Shown: piece by piece, positions 33,646 to 42,715 of the stretch | How positions within the stretch are numbered: position 1 is the first letter of the stretch | Layout: each line of letters begins with the position of its first letter | DNA from: Ga0077555 sp046154645 | Lineage (GTDB): Bacteria; Pseudomonadota; Alphaproteobacteria; Rhizobiales; Hyphomicrobiaceae | Assembly: GCA_046154645.1 (NCBI GenBank) | Contig: JBJXDZ010000047.1 | Span: forward strand, 20,452 to 84,451 | Length of the DNA: 64,000 nucleotides | Direction: 5' to 3' | Translations under genes and position numbers: made by a program | The notes under the pieces: model-generated | Told to the model about the DNA's origin: nothing | Seen by the model: the letters and a program-made list of their open reading frames with translations, nothing else | The model's database searches: none

Positions 33646-34260
33646 TCAGTTCCGTTTTGGTTGCGCGCCGGCCTTCTCGGCCAACAGCAGTTCTTGCCGG
33701 AAGCGCTCCCACGGAAAGAGCGGTCCCGGATCCTGCTTGCGGCGGGCCTGCTGCCCCCCACACGCGAACGTGGACTTGTCGACGTCCTCGTGGCCCTTGA
33801 TCTCGGACAGCGGGATGCGCCACCGGCCCTGCACGCCGCGAATGACCTTGATCAGGGCTTCGATCTGCTCTCTCGTGTAGGGCTCACGGCCATCGCCGGC
33901 ATTAATCAATTCGATGCCGATGGCCCGATCATTATGACCGACGGTGTGAATTGCCACCTCGTCCTCGGGTACGCTTTTGGCCACCTCGCCGTCCCGCCCG
34001 ATGATGTAATGGATCGACACCTGCCCGCTGGCTTCAAAGAACCGCTTCATGGTTGCGACAGTGCCGGCGGGCGAGAACACCACTTTGCCGCCCTTGCAGA
34101 ACGGCCCGCCGGTGGCGTGCACGATGATCTCGGTCACCTTGTCTCGCTTGGCGCCACGCCCTCGGGCTTCGGCATCGGTGGCAATCGTTGCAGCGGCGAC
34201 AAGACCAACAATGGTCAGGGCCGCCACACCCTGAGTTCTGAGCTTCGACATTGAACGCAT
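33646..34260 (-). CDS. N-acetylmuramoyl-L-alanine amidase (Amidase_2) with signal peptide
   Basis: A 204-residue zinc amidase of the AmpD/PGRP family. After an N-terminal export sequence (TQGVAALTIVGLVAAATIATDAEA), the catalytic domain shows EIIVHATGGPF with the first zinc ligand, HYIIGRDGEVAKSVPE, AIGIELIN, and IKGHEDVDKSTF followed by RRKQDPGPLFPW, which gives the second histidine and the aspartate. It should cut the stem peptide from muropeptides in the periplasm. Start at ATG 34260 (GGGAG just upstream) or ATG 34251; either keeps the signal peptide. It is 70 bases upstream of hisB. Confidence 0.85.
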   Translation of the reverse strand: MRSMSKLRTQGVAALTIVGLVAAATIATDAEARGRGAKRDKVTEIIVHATGGPFCKGGKVVFSPAGTVATMKRFFEASGQVSIHYIIGRDGEVAKSVPEDEVAIHTVGHNDRAIGIELINAGDGREPYTREQIEALIKVIRGVQGRWRIPLSEIKGHEDVDKSTFACGGQQARRKQDPGPLFPWERFRQELLLAEKAGAQPKRN

Positions 34261-34356
34261 GACTCCCGGCGACAGCCCAAGGTCACGTCTAGCGTTGGAT
34301 TTCGTCGCCAATGGGTGCCAATCAGGGAGAAACCGCGGCACACTGCGGCCTGCTCG

Positions 34357-34683
34357 TCACACGGGTTGTGCCGTTACCTCGCTGATCCAAGCGAGGAATT
34401 CGTTCGAACCGCCCGCCACCGGCAGCACGACGAAGGCTGGATTGGTATAGGGGTGCAGCACTTTCGCCGCCGCAATGGCCGACGGGGCGAGCAGCGCTGT
34501 GGTTTTCAGGATCATCACCGTTTCATGGTCCCGCGACAGCTTGCCCTCCCACACGTAGAGCGCCGTCATGCCCGGCAGAATGTTCGCGCAGGCAATCAGA
34601 CGGCGCGCGAGGAGGTCACCGGCAATGGCTTCGGCTACCGCAGGTGAAGGACAAGTTGCATAGATCACAACGACTTCGCTCAT
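34357..34683 (-). CDS. cutA: Divalent-cation tolerance protein CutA
   Basis: A 108-residue CutA1 trimeric ferredoxin-like protein. Seen: VVIYATCPSPAVAEAIAGDL, LLARRLIACANILPGMTALY, VWEGKLSRDHETVMILKT and HPYTNPAFVVLPV, all in family order. The protein is associated with copper and other divalent-cation tolerance; its biochemical role is still open. ATG 34683 begins the first strand. It is transcribed divergently from nadK, with 101 bases between the two starts. Confidence 0.93.
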   Translation of the reverse strand: MSEVVVIYATCPSPAVAEAIAGDLLARRLIACANILPGMTALYVWEGKLSRDHETVMILKTTALLAPSAIAAAKVLHPYTNPAFVVLPVAGGSNEFLAWISEVTAQPV

Positions 34684-34784
34684 GATGCCGTGAACTCCGG
34701 GCTTGCTGTTGCGCTGCACATGGGCGAGCTTCCAAGCCGCCGCGCGGGATCCCCGGCGGCCCAACAGACCGGCGGACCGCAAGC

Positions 34785-35567
34785 ATGGCAAAAAAGCGCA
34801 CCACGTTCGAGCGGATCGCCTTCGTCGGCAGCGACTCGATCGAGGCCCAGGCCGCCTTGACACGGCTTTCCGCCCTCTACGGCAATGCCGATCCCAAGAC
34901 GGCCGACGCCATTGTGGCGCTCGGTGGCGACGGCCTGATGCTGCAGACCTTGCACCGCTTCATGCACGACCGCATCCCGATCTACGGCATGAACCGTGGC
35001 TCGATCGGCTTTCTGATGAACGTTTATCGCGAGGATGATCTGGTCGGCCGCCTGGCCCGGGCGGAGACCACGCGCATTCATCCCCTGGCCATGACGGCGA
35101 CCGACAAGACCGGTGCCCAGCATCAGGCCTTGGCCATCAACGAGGTATCCGTATTCCGCGAGACCTACCAGGCGGCCAAGCTGCGCATCACGGTCGACGG
35201 CCAGGAGCGACTCGACGAGATGATATGTGATGGCGTGCTGGTAGCGACGCCGGCTGGTTCGACAGCTTACAACCTGTCCGCGCACGGCCCCATCCTGCCG
35301 ATCACGGCCCGGTTGCTGGCGCTGACGCCGATCAGCCCGTTTCGTCCCCGACGGTGGCGGGGTGCGCTGCTGCCCGACACGGCCACGATCAGCATCGAGG
35401 TGCGGGAATCCGACAAGCGGCCGGTCAGCGCCGTCGCCGACCATGCCGAAACGCGTTCGGTGACCCACGTCCAGATTGCTTCGGCCCGACATATCGAGCT
35501 CTTGATGATGTTCGATTCCGATCACGGCCTCGCCGAGCGCATCCTCTCGGAGCAATTCCGCTACTGA
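34785..35567 (+). CDS. nadK: NAD kinase
   Basis: A 260-residue NAD kinase that makes NADP from NAD. Seen: AIVALGGDGLMLQTLH with the catalytic G-G-D-G, IYGMNRGSIGFLMN, AINEVSVFRET, and DGVLVATPAGSTAYNLSAHGPI, the substrate loop. The C-terminal part (RRWRGALLPDTATISIEV) is the shortened form usual in alphaproteobacteria. It has a strong start at ATG 34785 and is divergent from cutA. It is not part of an evident operon. Confidence 0.95.
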   Translation: MAKKRTTFERIAFVGSDSIEAQAALTRLSALYGNADPKTADAIVALGGDGLMLQTLHRFMHDRIPIYGMNRGSIGFLMNVYREDDLVGRLARAETTRIHPLAMTATDKTGAQHQALAINEVSVFRETYQAAKLRITVDGQERLDEMICDGVLVATPAGSTAYNLSAHGPILPITARLLALTPISPFRPRRWRGALLPDTATISIEVRESDKRPVSAVADHAETRSVTHVQIASARHIELLMMFDSDHGLAERILSEQFRY

Positions 35568-35680
35568 GGCCCTCGTGCCACCATCCGGGACCTGCGACCT
35601 TGGCCGCGTTGCCAGGGCCAGAGCCGGGCGCTAAGAGCGAGCAGGCGGTGGATTCGGACGCCAGTGTCCCCTGGAGCGCC

Positions 35681-36547
35681 ATGACGAGCCCGGTCATCGA
35701 CAACTACTTCGTGTGCATCGGGGCACAGAAGTCCGGCACGACTTGGCTCGCCCGCATGCTGGCGACGCATCCCGATCTGTTCGTGACGCCGGTCAAGGAG
35801 ATCCACTATTTCGACCACGTCGCCGGCATCACGGAGCATCTGAGCCCCAAGAAGCGCCGCTCGCGCTATCGCAAGTACCACCAGCGTATGTGGACGCAAT
35901 GGAACCAGTTCACCGAACACCGCAGCCAGTGGGCCTGGTATCGCCACTATATGGGCAACCCCATCGACGACGCCTGGTATGCGGGGCTGTTCCATCATCG
36001 CGGCCCGAAGCGCTTTGCCGGCGAGATCACGCCTGAGTATGCCATTCTCGGCCGCAAGGGGCTCGCGCACATCAAGCGGCTCTCGCCGGATGCCCGCGTC
36101 ATGTTCATCATGCGCAATCCCGTGGAACGGACCTGGAGCCAGGTGTTGCACCAGTGCCGGGTGCGCGGCCTCGATGCCACTCGACAGTCGACGGACGCGC
36201 TCATGACCATGCTGGCCGAGCCGCGCTTCGGCGAGCTTGGCGACTATGCCATGACCCTCGACGACATGGCCGCCGTATTCCGGCCCGACCAGGTCCTGCC
36301 GTTGTTCTACGAGGAGATGCACGAGGATCGGCTGAAATCACTGCAACAGGTGTGCAAGTTCATCGGGGCCGGTTTCAGCCCCGACTATTTTTCTGAGCTC
36401 GGCCGTCGCTTCAATCGCAGCCAGGAGGCCGCCCTCCCCGAGGCTGTGCGCGAGCAACTGCGCCAAGCCTACCGCCCGCAGGCCGAGGCTGTGCGCCAGC
36501 GTCTGGGCCGCCTGCCGGCCGCCTGGCGCAAGGAGTTCGGACTCTGA
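35681..36547 (+). CDS. Sulfotransferase family protein
   Basis: A 288-residue PAPS-dependent sulfotransferase. Seen: the 5'-phosphosulfate loop CIGAQKSGTTWLARML near residues 12-27, a following HPDLFVTPVKEIHYF segment with the catalytic-region histidine, and the 3'-phosphate site MFIMRNPVERTWSQ. The ATG at 35681 has GGAGCGCC upstream; the longer open frame overlaps nadK and is rejected. Acceptor unknown: polysaccharide, lipid or protein tyrosine are all possible. It converges on mfd with a 7-base gap. No glycan genes adjoin. Confidence 0.88.
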   Translation: MTSPVIDNYFVCIGAQKSGTTWLARMLATHPDLFVTPVKEIHYFDHVAGITEHLSPKKRRSRYRKYHQRMWTQWNQFTEHRSQWAWYRHYMGNPIDDAWYAGLFHHRGPKRFAGEITPEYAILGRKGLAHIKRLSPDARVMFIMRNPVERTWSQVLHQCRVRGLDATRQSTDALMTMLAEPRFGELGDYAMTLDDMAAVFRPDQVLPLFYEEMHEDRLKSLQQVCKFIGAGFSPDYFSELGRRFNRSQEAALPEAVREQLRQAYRPQAEAVRQRLGRLPAAWRKEFGL

Positions 36548-36554
36548 GCCGACC

Positions 36555-39500
36555 TCAGGCTGCGTCCGCAAGGCGGGCCAATTCCGCAACAAGCCCGCGA
36601 GCGCCTTTGAGGCGGGCGTTGGCGCTGTCCCATTCGGCGCGGAAGACCAGCTTCATGTCCGGCTGCACCTTCACCATGCCTTTCGAGGCCGCGATCATTT
36701 TCACCAGGCCATCGGGATTGGTGAACTGCCCCTTGCGGAACACGATCGAGGCGCCGCGCGGCCCGGCATCCAGCGATGCCACGCTAGCTCGACGGCACAG
36801 CGCCTTGATCTCGACCACGTCGAGCAGATGCTCGACCTCCGGCGGCAACATGCCGAAGCGATCGACCAACTCGGCGCCGAAATTGTCGATTTCCTCGCGC
36901 GTCTTGAGGTTCGACAAGCGGCGGTAAAGACCGAGCCGCACCTGCAAATCGGCAATATAGCTCTCGGGCAACAGCACGGGCGTGCCGAGCTGGATCTGCG
37001 GGCTCCACTGCTCGTTGGCAGCCTCGAGATCGCCGCCCTTGAGCGAAGCGATCGTCTCCTCCAGCATCGACTGGTACAGCTCGAAACCGACCTCGCGGAT
37101 GTGCCCGGACTGCTCGTCGCCGAGCAGATTGCCGGCGCCGCGAATGTCGAGATCGTGGCTGGCCAGCGAGAACCCAGCGCCGAGGGTATCGAGGGATTGC
37201 AGCACCTTCAGGCGTTTTTCGGCGCCTTCCGTGAGCTTTTGGCCGACCGGCGTCGTAAAATAGGCATATGCACGAATCTTCGAGCGGCCAACGCGGCCAC
37301 GCAGCTGATAGAGCTGTGCCAAGCCGAACATGTCGGCGCGGTGCACGATCAACGTGTTGGCGTTGGGAATGTCGAGGCCGGATTCGACGATCGCGGTCGA
37401 CAGCAGCACATCATACTGGCCCTCATAGAAGGCGGTCATGACGTCCTCAAGTTCCGTCGGCGCCAGCTGGCCATGCGCGCGGGCAACCTTGAGTTCCGGC
37501 GTGTGCTCGGCCAGGAACTCCCCGACATCGTCGAGATCGGCGATGCGGGGCACCACATAGAACGTTTGCCCGCCCCGATGGCGCTCGCGGCGCAAGGCTT
37601 CGCGCAGGATCACGGGATCGAGGGGCGAAATGTAGGTGCGCACGGCGAGGCGATCGACGGGCGGCGTGGTGATCAGCGAGAGTTCGCGCACGCCACTCAG
37701 CGCCAACTGCAGCGTGCGCGGAATTGGCGTCGCCGTCAGCGTGAGGACGTGCACCTCTTCCTTCAGCTGCTTCAGGCGCTCCTTGTGACCGACGCCGAAA
37801 TGCTGCTCCTCGTCGATGATCAGCAGGCCGAGCCGGGCGAAATCAACCGTCTTGCTCAACAGCGCATGCGTGCCGACGACGATATCGATGGTGCCGTCCT
37901 TCATACCGGTCTTGACCTCAGCCAGCTCCTTCGTCGGCACCATGCGCGAGGCGCGACCCAAGCGCAGTGGCAAGCCCTGGAAGCGGGTCGAAAACGTCTT
38001 GTAATGCTGCCGCGCCAGCAAGGTGGTCGGCACGACGACTGCGACCTGCAAGCCTGCCATGGCGGCGATGAACGCGGCGCGCAACGCCACCTCGGTCTTG
38101 CCGAAACCGACGTCGCCGCAGACGAGACGGTCCATCGGGCGGCCTGAACCCAGATCCTCGATGACGGCATCGATGGAGCTGGCCTGATCCTCCGTTGCCT
38201 CATAGGGAAAGCGCGCCACGAACTCGTCGAAAGCCCCAGCTGGTGGGGCAAGGATGGGCGCTTCACGCAACTGCCGCAGCGCCGCGATCTTGATCAACTC
38301 GCCCGCAATCTCGCGCAGGCGCTTCTTGAGGCGTGACTTGCGGCCCTGCCAGGCGAGGCTGCCCAGTCGATCCAACTCCGCAGTGGTCTCGTCCGAGCCA
38401 TAGCGCGAGAGCAGATCGATATTCTCGACCGGAAGATAGAGCTTGTCGCCGCCGTGATAGTGCAGCTCCAGGCAATCGTGCGGTTCGCCGAGCGCCGTGA
38501 TCGTTTGCAGGCCGACGAAGCGGCCGATACCGTGATCGGCGTGCACGACGAGATCGCCGACGGAGAGCGAGGTGGCCTCCGTAATGACATCGGCGGCGCG
38601 GCGCGATTTGCGGCGCGGGCGCACGAGCCGGTCGCCGAGAATGTCCTGCTCGCCGATGACGGCAAGATCCGGCGTTTCGAAACCTTCCTCGAGGCCCAGC
38701 ACAGCCAGCATCGGTGTCGTCGCCGGAATGGTCAGTGCCTCGTCATAGCTCTCGATGCGCCGCAAATCAGCGAGGCCATGCTCGGTGAGCAATGTGGTCA
38801 AGCGTTCGCGCGCGCCAATGGTCCAGGCGGCGACGATGACGCGTTTGCCTTGACCCATCAATTGCTTGATGCGGGCGACGACAGCGCCGAAGAGATCGCC
38901 GCCTTCAGCCGTGCGCTCCGTCGCGAAATTGCCGCCGCTGCGGCCGCGGAATGCCCGCACCGATGCGCCCGGTGAGGCATCATCACCCTGATCGAACGGC
39001 GTGAGTAACCGCCATTCGCGCGCGTTGAGCAGGCGTTGCCATTCGCCCTCCGAGATGTAGAGGCGCTCGGGCGGCAACGGCTTGTACGGCGGCGCACCGA
39101 ACTTGGTCGCCTCCAGCGCATCGACGCGGGCCTCGTAATGCTCCTTGATCTGCATCAGGCGATCGGCGATGGCGCCACCGGCCATGTGATCGAGACTGAC
39201 CGGCGCTTCGGGCAAATAATCGAGCAGCGTCTCCATGCGGTCGTGGAACAATGGCAGCCAGTGCTCGACACCGGGATAGCGGTGCCCGGCGCTGACCGCC
39301 TCATAGAGGGGATCGCCCTCCTTGTTGGCGCCGAAAGCCGCAATGTAGGCCTGCCGGAAGCGGCTGGTGCCGTGCTCGCCGAAGGCCACCTCGCTCATTG
39401 GCGTCAGAAGCAGGCGCTGCACCACCTTGGCGGTGCGTTGCGTCTCGATGTCGAAGCTCTTGATGGCCTCGAGCGTATCGTCGAAGAAATCGAGGCGAAC

Positions 39501-40058
39501 CGGGGTCTGCCGACCCGGCGGGAAGAGATCGATCAGGCTGCCGCGCACGGCATATTCGCCGGGCTCCATGACGGTGCCGGTGCGCACGAAGCCGGCACGC
39601 ATAAGGCGGTCGATCAGCTCGGCGCGGTCGATGCGCTGTCCCGGTGCGATCTGCTTCAAGGCGCGCTTGATGAAGTCACGCGGCGGCAAGCGCTGCAATA
39701 CCGCATTGACGGTGGTCAGAACCACCGTCGGCTCCTTGCGCGATCCGGCCGCCAGCATGGCCAGCGAGGTGATGCGCTTGGCCACGATCTCGGAGTTGGG
39801 CCCGATACGGTCATAAGGCACGGTGTCCCAGGCCGGCAGCGCGATGACCTTGGTCTTGGCCGAGAAGAAGGCGAGAGCCGCTTCGAGTTCACCCAGGCGT
39901 CGATCATCACGGGCAATATGCAGGATGGCCTGCGGCGAGCCGAGCCGCGCCGAGGTCTCCGCCGCCAGTTGCGCCAGCACAAAGCCGTCGTAGCCCTCAG
40001 GCACGCCGGTGAGCACCTCTGGGCCAGCTGCCGGCCTGGATTTTGCCGCCGCTGTCAC
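36555..40058 (-). CDS. mfd: Transcription-repair coupling factor
   Basis: A 1167-residue Mfd, the ATPase that removes RNA polymerase stalled at lesions and recruits UvrA. Seen in order: the UvrB-homology region near the N-terminus (VIALPAWDTVPYDRIGPN), the RNA polymerase-interacting CarD-like part (VHADHGIGRFVGLQT), the translocase Walker A (CGDVGFGKTEVALRAAF) and Walker B with DEEQHFGV, TATPIPRTLQLALSG, and the C-terminal UvrA-binding domain. Length is typical. It starts inside the sdhE stop codon (four-base overlap), so it is co-translated with sdhE. The locus is conserved in alphaproteobacteria. Confidence 0.96.
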   Translation of the reverse strand: MTAAAKSRPAAGPEVLTGVPEGYDGFVLAQLAAETSARLGSPQAILHIARDDRRLGELEAALAFFSAKTKVIALPAWDTVPYDRIGPNSEIVAKRITSLAMLAAGSRKEPTVVLTTVNAVLQRLPPRDFIKRALKQIAPGQRIDRAELIDRLMRAGFVRTGTVMEPGEYAVRGSLIDLFPPGRQTPVRLDFFDDTLEAIKSFDIETQRTAKVVQRLLLTPMSEVAFGEHGTSRFRQAYIAAFGANKEGDPLYEAVSAGHRYPGVEHWLPLFHDRMETLLDYLPEAPVSLDHMAGGAIADRLMQIKEHYEARVDALEATKFGAPPYKPLPPERLYISEGEWQRLLNAREWRLLTPFDQGDDASPGASVRAFRGRSGGNFATERTAEGGDLFGAVVARIKQLMGQGKRVIVAAWTIGARERLTTLLTEHGLADLRRIESYDEALTIPATTPMLAVLGLEEGFETPDLAVIGEQDILGDRLVRPRRKSRRAADVITEATSLSVGDLVVHADHGIGRFVGLQTITALGEPHDCLELHYHGGDKLYLPVENIDLLSRYGSDETTAELDRLGSLAWQGRKSRLKKRLREIAGELIKIAALRQLREAPILAPPAGAFDEFVARFPYEATEDQASSIDAVIEDLGSGRPMDRLVCGDVGFGKTEVALRAAFIAAMAGLQVAVVVPTTLLARQHYKTFSTRFQGLPLRLGRASRMVPTKELAEVKTGMKDGTIDIVVGTHALLSKTVDFARLGLLIIDEEQHFGVGHKERLKQLKEEVHVLTLTATPIPRTLQLALSGVRELSLITTPPVDRLAVRTYISPLDPVILREALRRERHRGGQTFYVVPRIADLDDVGEFLAEHTPELKVARAHGQLAPTELEDVMTAFYEGQYDVLLSTAIVESGLDIPNANTLIVHRADMFGLAQLYQLRGRVGRSKIRAYAYFTTPVGQKLTEGAEKRLKVLQSLDTLGAGFSLASHDLDIRGAGNLLGDEQSGHIREVGFELYQSMLEETIASLKGGDLEAANEQWSPQIQLGTPVLLPESYIADLQVRLGLYRRLSNLKTREEIDNFGAELVDRFGMLPPEVEHLLDVVEIKALCRRASVASLDAGPRGASIVFRKGQFTNPDGLVKMIAASKGMVKVQPDMKLVFRAEWDSANARLKGARGLVAELARLADAA

Positions 40059-40345
40059 GCTGCGCCAACCTTTTCGGCGAGGCCGTGGAAGGCGCGGATG
40101 CGCGCAATCAGCGGCGTGAAGGCACTGCGGTCAAACCCCTCGCCGGTCATGAGCCACACCTGCAACGAGGGATCGGGCAGCGCCAGAAACTGCTCGAACT
40201 CGTCCATTTCAGGTTCGTCCATGGCCGCAAGCCGCGCCTCGGCATAGCGGCCCAGCAGAAAATCCATTTCCTTGGTGCCACGATGCTTGGCCCGGTACAG
40301 GGCGCGACGGCGGCGCTCCTCGAGCGGCTTTGGCGGCTCAGTCAT
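40055..40345 (-). CDS. sdhE: Succinate dehydrogenase assembly factor SdhE
   Basis: A 96-residue SdhE (DUF339) that helps to attach FAD covalently to succinate dehydrogenase. Seen: the R-G-x-x-E motif in HRGTKEMDFLLGRYAE, followed by DEFEQFLALPDPSLQVWL. The ATG at 40345 gives the usual short protein; the longer frame is rejected. Its stop overlaps the mfd start (ATGA). It is divergent from recG, with 176 bases between the starts, and this arrangement is a well-known alphaproteobacterial gene order. Confidence 0.93.
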   Translation of the reverse strand: MTEPPKPLEERRRRALYRAKHRGTKEMDFLLGRYAEARLAAMDEPEMDEFEQFLALPDPSLQVWLMTGEGFDRSAFTPLIARIRAFHGLAEKVGAA

Positions 40346-40521
40346 GTCGCGGATTCCCTGGGTTGGTGGACCTATCCACAGCAACGCGGCAAGGCGGCCC
40401 CGTGGTTCACACGGCCCGCCTGTCATCTGTCCCGTGGCGCGTGGTATAGCGCTGGACTTGGGGCCAGGGAAGGCCCCGTTTGGACCCGTCCCGAACCTGT
40501 TGCCCCGAACCCTCGAGTCAC

Positions 40522-42636
40522 ATGCGGCCAGCCTCGTACAATCCGCTGTTTGCTTCCGCCGAAAGCCTGACCGGCATCGGCCCGCGGCTCATTGTGCTGC
40601 TGCGCAAGGCGCTGCGGCTGCCCCCGGGCATCAGCGAGCCAAGGGTGGTCGATCTGCTCTGGCATTTGCCGACCGGCGTCGTCGATCGCCGCGCCGAGCC
40701 GACCATCGCCGGCGCCACGCCAGGGACCATTGCGACGCTGAAGGTGCGTGTCCTCAAGCACCGGGCACCACCGCGCGGCAATACCAAGGCGCCCTACAAG
40801 ATCGCCTGCGAGGACGACACGGGGCGGCTGGATCTGGTGTTTTTCCATGCCGAGCATCGCTTCATCGAGCGGCAATTGCCGGTCGGCGAGATCCGCTACG
40901 TCTCGGGACGCGTCGAACGCTACAATGACATTCTGCAGATGTCGCATCCCGACTACATCGTGCCGCCCGAGCGCCGCGATGACCTGCCGCTGATCGAGCC
41001 GGTGTATCCACTGACCGCCGGGCTCTCGGGAAAAGTCCTGGGCAAAGCCATTCGCCAGATCGTCGACCTCATTCCGACGGTGCCGGAGTGGCAGGAACCG
41101 CAATGGCTGGCTGAGCGCGGCTGGCCATCGCTCAGCGAGGCGATCCGACGTCTGCACACGCCGAAGGACGCCAGCGACGTGTCGCCGGGGGCCGCGCCCT
41201 GGCTGCGCCTCGCCTACGACGAATTGCTGGCCGGGCAGCTGGCGCTGGGCCTTGTGCGCGAAAGCAACAAATCGCGACCCGGCCGCAGCACGATCGGTGA
41301 CGGCCGCATCCGCGCACGCCTCGCCGACGCCCTGCCGTTCTCGCTCACCAATTCCCAGCGCACCGCCATGACCGAGATTGCCGCCGACATGGCGGCGCCA
41401 ACGCGCATGCTGCGCCTGCTGCAAGGCGACGTCGGCTCGGGCAAGACCATGGTGGCACTCATGGCGATGGCCATCGCCGTCGAATCCGGCGGGCAAGCCG
41501 TTCTGATGGCGCCAACCGAAGTGCTGGCGCGCCAACATGCGGAGACCATTGCGCCGCTCGCCGAGAAAGCAGGCCTCACGATCGGCTTGCTGACAGGACG
41601 CGAGAAAGGCAAGCCGCGACGCATTCTGCTGGAGAAGCTCGCCGCCGGCGAGGTCGATATTCTCATTGGCACGCATGCCGTCTTCCAACCCGACGTGACG
41701 TTCCGTGATCTCGCCTTTGTGGTCATTGACGAGCAGCATCGCTTCGGCGTGCATCAACGCTTGGCGCTGCAGGCCAAAGGCGGCGCTGAGGGCGTCAACG
41801 TGCTGGTGATGACCGCGACGCCCATTCCGCGCACGCTGCTCATGACGCACTACGGCGATCTCGATGTCTCACGCCTCACCGAGAAACCGGCGGGCCGCAA
41901 GCCCGTGACCACGACACTGGTCTCGACCGAGCGCATCGAGGATGTCGTGGAGGGCTTGAAACGCGCCGTGGCGCAAGGCGCGCAGGTCTATTGGGTGTGC
42001 CCGCTGATCGAGACCAGCGAGGTGTCGGAGCTGGCAGCAGCCGAAGCCCGGCACGCGCATCTGGCGCAGCATTTCGGCGATAAGGTGGGCATCCTGCACG
42101 GCGCCATGAGCGGCGCGGCGAAGGATCAGGTCATGGCCGAGTTCTCGTCGGGCAAGCTGTCGCTGCTGGTTGCCACCACGGTCATCGAGGTTGGCGTCAA
42201 CGTGCCCAATGCTTCGGTGATGGTGATCGAGCACGCCGAGCGCTTCGGGCTCGCCCAGTTGCATCAGCTGCGCGGTCGCGTCGGGCGTGGCTCCCGGCAA
42301 AGCTATTGCATGCTGGCGTGGAAGCCACCGCTCGGCGAAACCGCGCGGAAGCGGCTCGAAATGATGCGCGAGACCGAGGACGGCTTTCTGATAGCGGAAA
42401 AGGACCTCGAATTGCGCGGTGGCGGTGAAGTGCTGGGCGCTCGCCAATCGGGCATGCCCGAGTTTCGCGTTGCCGACGTGCCGGGCTTTGCCGAGTTGCT
42501 GGCTACCGCCCGCGATGACGCGCAGATGATCCTGGCCAAGGATCCGGGGCTCACCTCACCCCGCGGCGAGGCGCTGCGCATGCTGCTTTATCTTTTCGAG
42601 TGCGACGAGGCGGTGCGCCTGTTCCGAGCGGCGTAA
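40522..42636 (+). CDS. recG: ATP-dependent DNA helicase RecG
   Basis: A 704-residue RecG that reverses stalled replication forks and acts on branched DNA. Seen: the N-terminal wedge/OB domain (LPPGISEPRVVDLLWHLPTGVVDR and DDTGRLDLVFF), the Walker A GDVGSGKTMVALMAM, DEQHRFGV, TATPIPRTLLMT, and the C-terminal Q-rich RGRVGRGSRQSYC region. ATG 40522 is preferred over TTG 40480, since the wedge-domain homology begins there. It lies divergent from sdhE-mfd. Length is typical. Confidence 0.95.
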   Translation: MRPASYNPLFASAESLTGIGPRLIVLLRKALRLPPGISEPRVVDLLWHLPTGVVDRRAEPTIAGATPGTIATLKVRVLKHRAPPRGNTKAPYKIACEDDTGRLDLVFFHAEHRFIERQLPVGEIRYVSGRVERYNDILQMSHPDYIVPPERRDDLPLIEPVYPLTAGLSGKVLGKAIRQIVDLIPTVPEWQEPQWLAERGWPSLSEAIRRLHTPKDASDVSPGAAPWLRLAYDELLAGQLALGLVRESNKSRPGRSTIGDGRIRARLADALPFSLTNSQRTAMTEIAADMAAPTRMLRLLQGDVGSGKTMVALMAMAIAVESGGQAVLMAPTEVLARQHAETIAPLAEKAGLTIGLLTGREKGKPRRILLEKLAAGEVDILIGTHAVFQPDVTFRDLAFVVIDEQHRFGVHQRLALQAKGGAEGVNVLVMTATPIPRTLLMTHYGDLDVSRLTEKPAGRKPVTTTLVSTERIEDVVEGLKRAVAQGAQVYWVCPLIETSEVSELAAAEARHAHLAQHFGDKVGILHGAMSGAAKDQVMAEFSSGKLSLLVATTVIEVGVNVPNASVMVIEHAERFGLAQLHQLRGRVGRGSRQSYCMLAWKPPLGETARKRLEMMRETEDGFLIAEKDLELRGGGEVLGARQSGMPEFRVADVPGFAELLATARDDAQMILAKDPGLTSPRGEALRMLLYLFECDEAVRLFRAA

Positions 42637-42643
42637 GAGGTGT

Positions 42644-42677
42644 CACGAGTGGGCGCGGGACGTCCACGCGCCTCGTG
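42644..42677. terminator. Terminator-like hairpin between convergent genes
   Basis: CACGAG pairs with CTCGTG (6 bp), with further G-C pairing possible inside (GCGCG with CGCGC). It sits in the 79-base gap between recG and the convergent unknown gene. No T-run follows on either strand. Confidence 0.33.
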
Positions 42678-42715
42678 AAGGCTGCCGCAAACCACCCCTC
42701 GCGCCCGCCTCTCCC

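Noticed and set aside
36828..38147. Long open frame on the plus strand inside mfd (and 39036-40247)
   Set aside because: They are antisense shadows of a very long GC-rich gene; the amino-acid composition is Arg/Gln/His-rich and no start signal is seen.
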